Source: CALDCK01 sp050618055 (lineage in GTDB: Bacteria; Myxococcota_A; UBA9160; SMWR01). Taken from it: a stretch of DNA of 20,433 nt. Position numbers and translations under genes: made by a program. Of this stretch, positions 13,559-20,365 are shown piece after piece. The notes under the pieces are model-generated. The model saw only the letters and a list, made by a program, of their open reading frames with translations. It was not told the origin of the DNA and made no database searches. Within the stretch, counting starts at the first letter, position 1. Each line of letters begins with the position of its first letter. The DNA lies in contig JBNLVK010000079.1 in assembly GCA_050618055.1 (NCBI GenBank), forward strand, positions 1 through 20,433. Direction: 5' to 3'.

Positions 13559-14544
13559 CAGCGGCCCTCCCTGGGCACGTCGCCCACCGGGTTCGTGTAG
13601 AACTGGCGCGCCCACTTGCGGTAGTCGGCCAGGTAGTGGTCGCCCTCGCACAGCACCGGGTTGGCGCGGTGGACCTTGTGCTTCCAGATCTCCAGGTCCT
13701 GCTCGATGCCCTCGGTGATGTTCTTCATGAACTCCTCACCGGCCAGGTCGACCATGTTGCGCGTCGCCGTCAGCAGCCAGCGCGAGTGCACGCGGTTGGC
13801 GTCGATGGGCGTGGTGGCGGCGAACATCATCAGCCCGACACCCGGGATGCCCGCCATGTCCATGCAGTTGAGGCCCAGGCCCCAGGAGTCGCGGTGGAAG
13901 GTCATCTGGAAGGTGCCGTTCGGGTAGTCGGCCTCGTGGGTGCTGGTGATGCGGTAGTGGGTGCTGTCCGGCGTGAACTGGATCTGAGACTCCGGGATCT
14001 CGCTGGCGCCGTGCACGTAGAAGAAGTGGACCGGGTCGTTGTTGTTCTCGTGGGTGTCCTGGATGTGGGCGTCGAGCACCTTCTCGAAGGCCCGCGGCTC
14101 GGACCACTCGGCGTCGCGGCCCTCGAAGACCGGCTTCTCCGGGAAGTCCCACGTGGGCTTCTCGCCCTCCGCGTGGTACCAGATCCAGATGAAGCCGTTC
14201 TTCTCCTGGACGTCCCAGGCGCGCAGCTTCGCCGTGGCGGGAATGCGCTCGCAGTAGGGAATGTGGGTGCACTGGCCGCTCGCGCCGTCGAACTGCCAGG
14301 CGTGGAAGGGGCAGCGCACCGTCTCGCCCATCACCCGTCCGCCGTGGCCCAGGTGGGCGCCCAGGTGCGGGCAGAAGGCGTCGAGCACCCGCGCCTCGCC
14401 GGACCGGGTGCGGAACAGCACCAGGTCCTCGCCGCAGTAGTGGATGGGGCGGACGTCGCCCTCGCGCAGCTCGCGGCTGAACTCCACCGCGAACCAGCCG
14501 TTGGGGATCGGAAGCTGGACGTGTTCCTGATCACGTCGTGCCAT
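13558..14544 (-). CDS. Rieske [2Fe-2S] non-haem iron oxygenase
   Basis: A 328-residue oxygenase alpha-type subunit. The Rieske cluster motif is complete: CPH (Cys58, His60), then CPFH (Cys78, His81). The catalytic mononuclear iron site reads ENNNDPVHFFYVHG (bridging Asp170, His173, His178), with Asp283 in EQDLEIWKH as the likely third ligand. The start PNGWFAVEFSRELREGDVRPI and overall length resemble the KshA/cholesterol-7-desaturase-like group acting on steroids or other bulky hydrophobic rings, an impression rather than an assignment. Electrons must come from a reductase/ferredoxin not encoded here. The ATG at 14544 has GGAGGAG and overlaps the TetR gene end by 14 bases. It is the first catabolic gene after tetR and is coupled to amidohydrolase 1. 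Confidence 0.92.
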   Translation of the reverse strand: MARRDQEHVQLPIPNGWFAVEFSRELREGDVRPIHYCGEDLVLFRTRSGEARVLDAFCPHLGAHLGHGGRVMGETVRCPFHAWQFDGASGQCTHIPYCERIPATAKLRAWDVQEKNGFIWIWYHAEGEKPTWDFPEKPVFEGRDAEWSEPRAFEKVLDAHIQDTHENNNDPVHFFYVHGASEIPESQIQFTPDSTHYRITSTHEADYPNGTFQMTFHRDSWGLGLNCMDMAGIPGVGLMMFAATTPIDANRVHSRWLLTATRNMVDLAGEEFMKNITEGIEQDLEIWKHKVHRANPVLCEGDHYLADYRKWARQFYTNPVGDVPREGR

Positions 14545-15217
14545 GGGTCTCCTCCGGGTGGGGTGCCAGCGCGTCGGCGAGGATGCGGGCCGCCGCCTGG
14601 CCGCGTTCGCGAATCGGGAAGTCGTCGAGGTTCGCGTAGTTGAAGACGAGGACGTAGTAGGCGCCGAGGATCATCTCGGTCAGCGCCTGCGGATCGTGGC
14701 GGCGGGTGACGTCGCCCAGCACCAGGCCGTCCTCCACGATGCCCTGCATCGCCGCCAGCAGCCGCCGCGCCTGCTCGCTGCGCTCGGCGGCGTCGCCGCT
14801 GATCAGGTGCACCAGCTCGACCAGCAGCTCGCGGTTGCGCGGACCCGCGTCGCTGATGTGGCTCCCGACCGTGTCGAAGAAGCGGTGGATGCGCTGCGCC
14901 GTCGAGAGCTCCGCCTTGCGGATGTCCTCGATGTCGAACATCAGCTCCTCGATGCCGCTGTGGGCGATCTCGCGCAGCACGTCGAGCTTGGTCGGGAAGT
15001 GGTTGAAGAAGGTCTTCTGGGCGATGTCGGCCCGCTCGCAGATGTCCGCCACCCGCGTCTCGCCGAAGCCCTGCTCCTCGAACAGGTCGCGCGCCGCCAG
15101 CACGATCCGGGCGTGCATCTCCAGCTTGCGGCGCTCGCGGCGCGACAGGGCCGGACTCGGGCTCCCCTTCGATTCCACCATGGATTCCAAGGGGTTGGAC
15201 GGGTCGGCGGTCGCCAT
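14531..15217 (-). CDS. TetR-family transcriptional regulator
   Basis: A 228-residue regulator. A Ser/Pro-rich N-terminal extension of about 25 residues precedes a clear TetR_N HTH (about 37-85): HARIVLAARDLFEEQGFGETRVADICERADIAQ, then KTFFNHFPTKLDVLREI. The C-terminal helical part is the ligand/dimer domain. It is divergent from the SDR-amidohydrolase 2 genes and heads the Rieske operon, overlapping the Rieske start by 14 bases, so it probably regulates both directions from the 89-base gap. The ATG at 15217 lacks a Shine-Dalgarno; ATG 15181 is an alternative start that still keeps the whole HTH. Confidence 0.9.
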   Translation of the reverse strand: MATADPSNPLESMVESKGSPSPALSRRERRKLEMHARIVLAARDLFEEQGFGETRVADICERADIAQKTFFNHFPTKLDVLREIAHSGIEELMFDIEDIRKAELSTAQRIHRFFDTVGSHISDAGPRNRELLVELVHLISGDAAERSEQARRLLAAMQGIVEDGLVLGDVTRRHDPQALTEMILGAYYVLVFNYANLDDFPIRERGQAAARILADALAPHPEETHGTT

Positions 15218-15238
15218 GGGGAGGCAGTCTAGACGAAG

Positions 15239-15256
15239 ATTACAGTCGAGTGCAAT
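15239..15256. promoter_or_regulatory. Candidate TetR operator in the divergent promoter region
   Basis: ATTACAGTCGAGTGCAAT is an 18-bp imperfect palindrome around TCGA with two mismatched base pairs. It sits 22 bases from the tetR start and 50 bases from the SDR start. A second AT-rich inverted repeat, ATATA-N6-TATAT, follows at 15258-15273. Together they make the only AT-rich stretch in this cluster and probably hold the operator and both promoters. On the - strand, TTGCAC (15255-15250) could serve as a -35 for tetR; I cannot identify a sure -10 for either direction. Confidence 0.55.
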
Positions 15257-15306
15257 GATATATTTCGCTATATGATGGGTCCCACGACGACGGCGGAGGA
15301 CGGATC

Positions 15307-16179
15307 ATGAAGGAATTGCGGGATCGGGTGGCGGTGGTGACCGGCGGCGCCTCGGGCATCGGCAAGGCGCTCGCCAAGGCCTTCCTCGGCCAGGGCATGA
15401 AGGTGGTGCTGGCCGACGTGGAGGAGCCGGCCATCGCCGCGGCCGAGAAGGAGCTGTCGGCGCTGGGTCCGGTGACGTCGCAGGTCACCGACGTGCGCCG
15501 CTTCGAGGCCCTCGAGTCGCTGGCCGACCACACCTGGTCGACCTTCGGCGGCTGCCACCTGCTGTGCAACAACGCCGGCGTGTCGGTGGCCCAGCTCAAC
15601 GTCTGGGAGACCACGCCCAACGACTGGACGTGGGTGCACGGCGTGAACGTGCACGGCGTGATGCACGGCATCCAGGCCTTCGTGCCGCGCATGATCGCGT
15701 CCGGCGAGGAGGGGCTGGTGATGAACACCTCGTCGGGCGACGGCGGCATCGCGCCGCTGGCCGGCCAGTCGGTCTACGCCTCCAGCAAGGCCGCCATCTC
15801 GATCCTCACCGAGTGCCTCGACGCCCAGCTCGCCAACGAGACGAAGCTGCGCGCCGCCATCTTCTATCCGTCGGGCGGCATGCTCGCCACCGGCATCTGG
15901 ACGACCAAGCGCAACCGCCCCGCCGAGCTGGCCCGCGAGAAGCCGGTGCCCGAGGGATCGGAGACGACCTTCGAGGACTTCATGGCGGGCATGAAGAAGG
16001 TCGGCATCGAGCTGCCGGTGCAGGACCTGGACGAGCTGGCCGGGTTCGCCGTCGAGGGCATCCGCAAGGGAGACTTCGTCATCATGATCCGGCGCGAGGA
16101 GATGGAGGCCCAGCTCGTCGACCGCGCCAAGAAGCTCGCCGCGGGGGAGAACCCGACGGGAGTGATCCCGGGGATCTAG
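15307..16179 (+). CDS. SDR-family NAD(P)-dependent oxidoreductase
   Basis: A 290-residue classical short-chain dehydrogenase/reductase. The Rossmann motif is TGGASGIG (12-19), Asp37 in VVLADVEE suggests a preference for NAD(H), NNAG is at 88-91, Asn114 is the structural Asn, Ser142/143 lie in NTSSGDGG, and Tyr157/Lys161 form YASSK. The catalytic tetrad is complete. It extends about 40 residues beyond a typical 250-residue SDR and ends in charged helical sequence. It would interconvert an alcohol and a ketone on an unidentified substrate. The ATG has GGAGG seven bases upstream. It is divergent from tetR and one base upstream of amidohydrolase 2, so it belongs to the same regulated module. Confidence 0.93.
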   Translation: MKELRDRVAVVTGGASGIGKALAKAFLGQGMKVVLADVEEPAIAAAEKELSALGPVTSQVTDVRRFEALESLADHTWSTFGGCHLLCNNAGVSVAQLNVWETTPNDWTWVHGVNVHGVMHGIQAFVPRMIASGEEGLVMNTSSGDGGIAPLAGQSVYASSKAAISILTECLDAQLANETKLRAAIFYPSGGMLATGIWTTKRNRPAELAREKPVPEGSETTFEDFMAGMKKVGIELPVQDLDELAGFAVEGIRKGDFVIMIRREEMEAQLVDRAKKLAAGENPTGVIPGI

Positions 16180-16180
16180 C

Positions 16181-17425
16181 GTGTCGCGACTGCTCGTCAT
16201 CAGCTCCGACTGCCACGCGGGCGCCCTGCCCGCCATCTATCGCGAGTACCTGCCGGCGAAGCACCGCGACGCCGCCGACCGCTGGTGGGTCGCCTTCGCC
16301 CGCGAGATGGCGAGCCGCGCCGGCACCTTCTTCGACCAGGACGCCGTCGACGACTACGCCGAGAGGGCGGGCGACGAGGGCTTCAGCCGGGTGCGGCTGG
16401 CGGGCGATCGGGCGCTCTCCCGATCGGACGAGGCGCTGCTGGCCATGCTCAGCGAAGAGGGCGGAGCGCTCTCGCCGCGCAAGGGCGAGTGGGATCCGGC
16501 CACGCGCCTGGCCGAGCTCGAGGCCGACGGCGTCGCCGGCGAGGTCATCTTCCCGCAGATGGCACCCTTCGGCGCCGGACTCATGCAGTACCGGGCGAAG
16601 ATCGACCCGGCGGAGAACCTGGCCGGCATCCAGGCCTACAACCGCTTCCTGGCCGACCTGTGCAACGCGAACCCGGGCCGGCACGCCGGCGTGGCGCTCG
16701 TCAACGTCGACGACATCGACGTGACGGTGCAGGAGGTGCGCGACGCCAGGGAGCGGGGGCTGTGGGGCGGCGTGCTGCTGCCGACCTCGACCGGCGACCA
16801 TCCCTTCTACCACCATCCGCGCTACGAGCCCTTGTGGTCGGTGTGCGAGGAGCTCGGCATGCCGGTGCACTCGCACTCGGGCTGGTCGCCCGACTACGGC
16901 GACGTGCCCGCGGCCACCGCCATGTACATCAGCGAGGTGGACATGTGGGCCCACCGGCCGTTCACCGCGCTGGTGTGGTCCGGCGCCTTCGAGCGCCACC
17001 CGGGGCTGCGCCTCGTGCTGACCGAGACCGGCTGCTCCTGGATCCTGGAGACGCTGCGCTGCCTCGAGTTCAAGGCCGACCTGCCCTTCTTCCAGCACTT
17101 CACGAAGGAGCTGTCGCTGCGCCCGACCCAGTACTTCGAGCGCCAGTGCTGGCTGGGGGCGTCGTTCCTGCCGGCCCACGAGGCCGTCGACCGCCATCGC
17201 ATCGGCGTCGACAGGTACATGTGGGGCTCCGACTACCCGCACCTCGAGGGCACCTGGCCGAACACCCTGGACGCGCTGCGCACCACCTTCGGCGACGTTC
17301 CCGAGGAGGAGACGCGCCGCATGCTGGGCGGCAACGCCCTCGCGCTGTTCGGCTTCGACCCCGACCTGGTGGGTCCGATCGCGGAGAAGATCGGACCCCA
17401 GGTCGGGGACGTCTGCCGCGCCTGA
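16181..17425 (+). CDS. Amidohydrolase-2 family protein (amidohydrolase 2)
   Basis: A 414-residue TIM-barrel metal enzyme, paralogous to amidohydrolase 1 across the divergent promoter. Metal motifs are VISSDCHAG (Asp10, His12), PVHSHSG (His230, His232) and MWGSDYPHLEGTWP (Asp351). The region 30-105 differs most from its paralogue, so the substrate pocket entrance is probably different. Expected chemistry is decarboxylation or hydrolysis of a catabolic intermediate; the substrate is unknown. The GTG start lies one base after the SDR stop (TAGCGTG), without an obvious Shine-Dalgarno, and homology begins immediately after it, so translation is coupled to the SDR. A bidirectional hairpin follows the stop. 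Confidence 0.88.
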   Translation: MSRLLVISSDCHAGALPAIYREYLPAKHRDAADRWWVAFAREMASRAGTFFDQDAVDDYAERAGDEGFSRVRLAGDRALSRSDEALLAMLSEEGGALSPRKGEWDPATRLAELEADGVAGEVIFPQMAPFGAGLMQYRAKIDPAENLAGIQAYNRFLADLCNANPGRHAGVALVNVDDIDVTVQEVRDARERGLWGGVLLPTSTGDHPFYHHPRYEPLWSVCEELGMPVHSHSGWSPDYGDVPAATAMYISEVDMWAHRPFTALVWSGAFERHPGLRLVLTETGCSWILETLRCLEFKADLPFFQHFTKELSLRPTQYFERQCWLGASFLPAHEAVDRHRIGVDRYMWGSDYPHLEGTWPNTLDALRTTFGDVPEEETRRMLGGNALALFGFDPDLVGPIAEKIGPQVGDVCRA

Positions 17426-17448
17426 AGGCCGCCCCTAGGCTGCGGCCT
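17426..17448. terminator. Hairpin between convergent genes
   Basis: AGGCCGC (17426-17432) pairs perfectly with GCGGCCT (17442-17448) around a 9-base loop. It starts one base after the amidohydrolase 2 stop, and the loop contains the TAG of the small membrane protein gene on the other strand. The position suits a bidirectional terminator, although no T-tract is present. Confidence 0.55.
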
Positions 17449-17707
17449 GGGCGCCGGTGTGGGGGATCTCGTGGGTCTCTTCGGGGGTGGTGATCCAGCC
17501 GACGAACGCCGCGGCGTCGTGGGCCCACTCGAAGCCGCCCAGGCTCTTGTAGGCGGCGCGGAAGCCGAAGCTCAGGGCCACGTGCTCCAGGAACACGCCG
17601 GCCGACGGCAGCGCGGCGATGCCGGCCATGACGGAGGCGGTGATGACGGAGGCGACGCCCGCCAGCAGCAGCAGGGCATAAGCAGCGAAGATCCGATCGT
17701 TGTCCAA
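17435..17707 (-). CDS. Small predicted membrane protein behind a sigma-54-like promoter
   Basis: About 90 residues, unrecognised. Residues 6-30 are strongly hydrophobic (IFAAYALLLLAGVASVITASVMAGI), and a second, weaker hydrophobic/amphipathic segment spans 33-52 (PSAGVFLEHVALSFGFRAAY). The tail (TTPEETHEIPHTGAQ) is polar. That pattern reads as a real two-helix membrane protein rather than a shadow frame. No ATG is available. TTG 17707 is preceded by AGAGGA at a good distance and is preferred. GTG 17740 would add 11 residues (VGIAEKEEERT) but lacks a ribosome-binding site. A sigma-54-type promoter lies about 85 bases upstream, so expression is probably conditional. Function is unknown. Confidence 0.55.
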   Translation of the reverse strand: MDNDRIFAAYALLLLAGVASVITASVMAGIAALPSAGVFLEHVALSFGFRAAYKSLGGFEWAHDAAAFVGWITTPEETHEIPHTGAQAAA

Positions 17708-17800
17708 GGTCCGTTCCTCTTCCTTCTCGGCGATGCCCACGACCCGCCCGCCGCACACCGTCGGGCCGCCGTCGTGGATGGGTGAACGCCGCGGTGAAAT

Positions 17801-17817
17801 TGCAGGGGGCGTGCCAG
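17801..17817 (-). promoter_or_regulatory. Sigma-54 (-24/-12) promoter candidate
   Basis: Read on the - strand, GCTGGCACGCCCCCTGCAAT matches the sigma-54 consensus TGGCACG-N4-TTGCW at every specified base but one (C for the first T of TTGC). The invariant GG (17815-17814) and GC (17803-17802) are exactly 10 bases apart. Transcription would start near 17790 and read into the small membrane protein gene, leaving a leader of roughly 80 bases (or 50 if GTG 17740 is used). No gene for an activator is in the window. Confidence 0.6.
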
Positions 17818-17912
17818 CTTTCGTGGCGCAGCGCGGCGGAGTGGGGCGCGCCGGGTCTGCAACCACCTGGAATGGCTTGGGAACGAAGCTCGTGGCGCGG
17901 TGGGGGGATCGC

Positions 17913-17927
17913 GCAACGTTGTGTTGC
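17913..17927. promoter_or_regulatory. Inverted repeat at enhancer distance from the sigma-54 promoter
   Basis: GCAAC (17913-17917) and GTTGC (17923-17927) are separated by 5 bases, about 130 bp upstream of the predicted sigma-54 start. That is where enhancer-binding activators usually bind. A lone TGCAAC half-site lies at 17858-17863. The link to an activator is inferred from position only. Confidence 0.4.
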
Positions 17928-17965
17928 ACCGCGTCGTGGCCGGCTGCGACGGCGGGCGGGCGTGA

Positions 17966-17987
17966 CGCCCCGGAGCGCGCCGGGGCG
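17966..17987 (-). terminator. Strong GC hairpin downstream of the M48/solute-binding operon
   Basis: CGCCCCGG (17966-17973) and CCGGGGCG (17980-17987) form a perfect 8-bp stem with a 6-base loop, about 50 bases after the M48-like gene's stop. A second hairpin, CGGCT/AGCCG (17986-17990 and 17996-18000), partly overlaps it and may be an alternative fold. There is no T-tract, so this may be a pause or RNA 3'-end structure rather than a classical terminator. Confidence 0.45.
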
Positions 17988-18039
17988 GCTGGGGCAGCCG
18001 GTCCCGAAGGGGTGGGGCAGGCCGCGTCGGAATGCCTCG

Positions 18040-19524
18040 CTACTGCGAGACGCGGGCGATCTTCACCTGCTCGCCGCCCTGGAAGCGCACCGTGCTCGCG
18101 AGCGCGTTGGCGATCGACGTGCGCAGCGGCGACCACTGGTTGCCGGTGCGATGGCCGAGCGCCTCCAGGTCCTCGCCGCGCCGCGCGCTCACCACGTGCA
18201 GGCGCTCGTCGCGAATGCGCGCGCTCTCGGCCACGCTCAGCGGACGGAAGCTGCGCATGGTGGCCAGCATCTGGCCCTGGTGCTTGCGCGAGATCAGCGC
18301 CGGCGTCATGCCGGTGATGCGCCAGGTCCCGTCGCGGAACACGAAGAAGGTGGAGAGCAGGTACATCTGCCCCTGGCCGCTGGCCGCCTCGGCCTCGATG
18401 CGCCAGGCGTCGAGGGAGCCCAGCTTGACCGGCTGCGAGCTGCGGATCTTCGCCCGCCCGTCGGTCATCTTCTGGAGGAAATCGGTCCCCACCTTCTCCA
18501 GGTCGCCAGGGGGCAGGTCGGCGGTGAGGTAGATGATCGCGTCGCGGTGGGGCGACATGGCGCCCACCGCCTGGTTGGTGTTCTGGAGCCGCCAGCCGTC
18601 GGGGAAGCGCATCTGGAAGCCGAGCGACGGGTGCAGGAAGCGATCGCCCAGGAAGACGCCGCCCTCGCGCCGCGGACCCACCGGCAGTCCCTCGACCTTC
18701 GCGAGCAGCGACTGGCGCGTGTCGCCCAGCGCCGGGTTCTTGCGGGGGCGCAGCTCCGAGGCGCGCATGGCGTTGGTGCTGGCGCGCTCGACCGAGCCCG
18801 GGTGGGTGTCGAAGAATGACGGCCCGCGCGGTCCGGCCTCGAGCTGCTGCCACTGGCCCAGGCTGGCCAGGAAGGTGGACATGCCCATCGGGTCGTAGCC
18901 GGCCGCCGCCGCGAGCATCTGGCCGCCGCGGTCCGCGTCGCGCTCCATGTCGCGGCTGTAGGCCGCCATGTTGGCGGCGCGCATCCAGGGCGGGGTCAGC
19001 GGGTTCTGGGCGCGGGCGACGGCCTGGCTGGCCGCCGCGTGGCGCGAGGCGGCGTTGGTGATCTCGTGGCCGATCACGTTGGCCAGCTCGTCCTCGGTGT
19101 TGACCAGGGCCAGCAGGCCGCGCGAGATGAAGATGTGGCCGCCCGGCAGCGCGAAGGCGTTGGGCTCGATCTGGTCGACCACCGAGAACTGGTAGCGGAA
19201 GCCCTGGCGCGGGGCGCCGCGCAGCAGCCGGTTGCCGATCCTCGTGATGTAGGCGTCGAGCTCGGCGTCGCCCAGCAGACCCAGCTGGGTCGCCACGTCC
19301 TCGGCCGCCTCGTCGCCGACCCGCTTGTCGTCGTAGCGTGTCGAGAGCCGGGGCTGACGGCGGGCGGCGCCGCCGGCGCTGGGAATGCCGGCGTCGTCGT
19401 CGGAGAGCAGGACCGTGCGGCCGCCGTTCGACGATCCGCCGGCGCAGGCGACCAGCAGCGTCAGGCAGCCGAGCAGGCCGACGAGCGCGTTCGCGACGGG
19501 AAGGCGGGGGGAGCGCCGGTGCAT
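18040..19524 (-). CDS. M48-like (BepA-type) metalloprotease lipoprotein with altered zinc motif
   Basis: A 494-residue lipoprotein: signal peptide with lipobox LVAC (Cys27), an M48 peptidase-like domain (about 65-255) and a long C-terminal region (about 285-494). Family marks are NAFALPGGHIFISRGLLAL (122-140), VIGHEITNAASRHAA (150-164), ERDADRGGQMLAAAAGYDP (194-212) and DTHPGSVER (239-247). The zinc motif is HEITN, not HExxH: His153 and Glu154 are kept, but the second zinc His is Asn157. Relatives such as BepA work in the periplasm on outer-membrane protein assembly, as protease or chaperone. Catalysis here is therefore uncertain. The ATG lies 4 bases after the solute-binding gene's stop, so they are co-transcribed. 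Confidence 0.85.
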   Translation of the reverse strand: MHRRSPRLPVANALVGLLGCLTLLVACAGGSSNGGRTVLLSDDDAGIPSAGGAARRQPRLSTRYDDKRVGDEAAEDVATQLGLLGDAELDAYITRIGNRLLRGAPRQGFRYQFSVVDQIEPNAFALPGGHIFISRGLLALVNTEDELANVIGHEITNAASRHAAASQAVARAQNPLTPPWMRAANMAAYSRDMERDADRGGQMLAAAAGYDPMGMSTFLASLGQWQQLEAGPRGPSFFDTHPGSVERASTNAMRASELRPRKNPALGDTRQSLLAKVEGLPVGPRREGGVFLGDRFLHPSLGFQMRFPDGWRLQNTNQAVGAMSPHRDAIIYLTADLPPGDLEKVGTDFLQKMTDGRAKIRSSQPVKLGSLDAWRIEAEAASGQGQMYLLSTFFVFRDGTWRITGMTPALISRKHQGQMLATMRSFRPLSVAESARIRDERLHVVSARRGEDLEALGHRTGNQWSPLRTSIANALASTVRFQGGEQVKIARVSQ

Positions 19525-19528
19525 GGGG

Positions 19529-20365
19529 TCAGGGAAGCTCTGCGATCCAGTCGCCCGGCGAGAACCACTTCGCCTTCAGGTTGGTGAGGATGCCGGTGTC
19601 GTCGAGGGTGCGCAGGTAGTTCTGCACCAGGTTCGTCATCAGCGGCGAGTCGGGCGGCAGGGCGATGCCGAGCGGCTCGATGGTGAAGGGCGTGTGGTGG
19701 CGCGACAGGCCCGCGTCCGGGAAGCGCAGGATCGAGAGCGCGCAGATCGGGAAGTCGGCGATCAGCGCGTCGACCTCGTCGTCGATCACCATCTGCACTG
19801 CGCTGTCGTAGTCGCCCGTGGTGACGAGCTTCGCCTTCGGCAGCATGCCCCTTACGAAGTTCTCGCTGGTCGAGGCCTCGAGCGCCGCGTAGGTGCGCGT
19901 CGGATCGTCGAGCACCTCCAGCGACTCGGCGTTCGACAGCGCCTCCGACCGGGTGAGCAGCGACTTGCCGGAGACCAGGTACGGACCGGCGAAGGCGACC
20001 CGCGCGTTGCGGTCCGGCGTGATGGTCATGCCCGAGGCCACCAGGTCGACGTCGCCGCCCTCGAGCGCCGACAGCAGGTCGGCGAACGGCAGCACGACGA
20101 AGCGCACCTCCAGGCCCATCGACTCGGCCAGCGTGCGCGCCAGGTCGGCCTCGAAGCCGATGATCTCGCCCTTGCGGTTCTTCATGTTGAGCGGCGGCTG
20201 GTTCCCCGACAGGCCCACGCGCAGCTCGCCGCTGGCGAGCACCCGGTCGATGGGGCGCGATCCGGCGGCGGCCGGGGCGGCGGCGCGGAGGGTCTGGCAG
20301 CCCGTGAGGGCCAGCCCACCCAGCAGCACCAGGAGGACGAACAGGGCACGCGAAACGCGGGACAT
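19529..20365 (-). CDS. Orphan solute-binding lipoprotein (SBP_bac_3 family)
   Basis: A 278-residue periplasmic binding protein. Residues 1-23 are a lipoprotein signal (lipobox LTGC, Cys23). The mature domain has the order typical of amino-acid-type binding proteins: LASGELRVGLSGNQPPLN (43-60), GEIIGFEADLARTLAESMGLE (66-86), LEGGDVDLVASGMTITPDRNARVAFAGPY (101-129), and a C-terminal LGIALPPDSPLMTNLVQNYL (232-251). No permease or ATPase gene adjoins it; instead an M48-like lipoprotein follows. It may serve a transporter encoded elsewhere, or act as a sensor or envelope-associated binding module as in MltF. The ATG has a clear AAGGAG upstream. Its promoter would lie at or beyond the right edge. 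Confidence 0.9.
   Translation of the reverse strand: MSRVSRALFVLLVLLGGLALTGCQTLRAAAPAAAGSRPIDRVLASGELRVGLSGNQPPLNMKNRKGEIIGFEADLARTLAESMGLEVRFVVLPFADLLSALEGGDVDLVASGMTITPDRNARVAFAGPYLVSGKSLLTRSEALSNAESLEVLDDPTRTYAALEASTSENFVRGMLPKAKLVTTGDYDSAVQMVIDDEVDALIADFPICALSILRFPDAGLSRHHTPFTIEPLGIALPPDSPLMTNLVQNYLRTLDDTGILTNLKAKWFSPGDWIAELP

Larger units (their letters stand above)
17741..18039. other. 299-base intergenic region, regulatory and structured, no gene seen
   Basis: Between the small membrane protein gene and the end of the M48-like gene (both on the - strand) I find no convincing coding frame. The stretch holds the sigma-54 promoter candidate, its possible enhancer repeat, and two adjacent GC hairpins (17966-17987 and 17986-18000) that probably end the upstream operon. 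A small RNA cannot be excluded but nothing specific supports one. Confidence 0.5.

Noticed and set aside
17459..17785. A 108-codon + strand frame beginning MGDLVGLFGGG
   Set aside because: The translation is Gly/Gln/Asp repeats typical of a shadow. The - strand frame over the same bases has a convincing membrane-protein pattern and an upstream promoter.
17741..18853. Upstream extension of the small membrane protein frame to about 470 residues
   Set aside because: The extension lies antiphase within the M48-like gene and crosses the intergenic region. It is Arg/Pro-rich without domains; only the last 90 residues look like protein.
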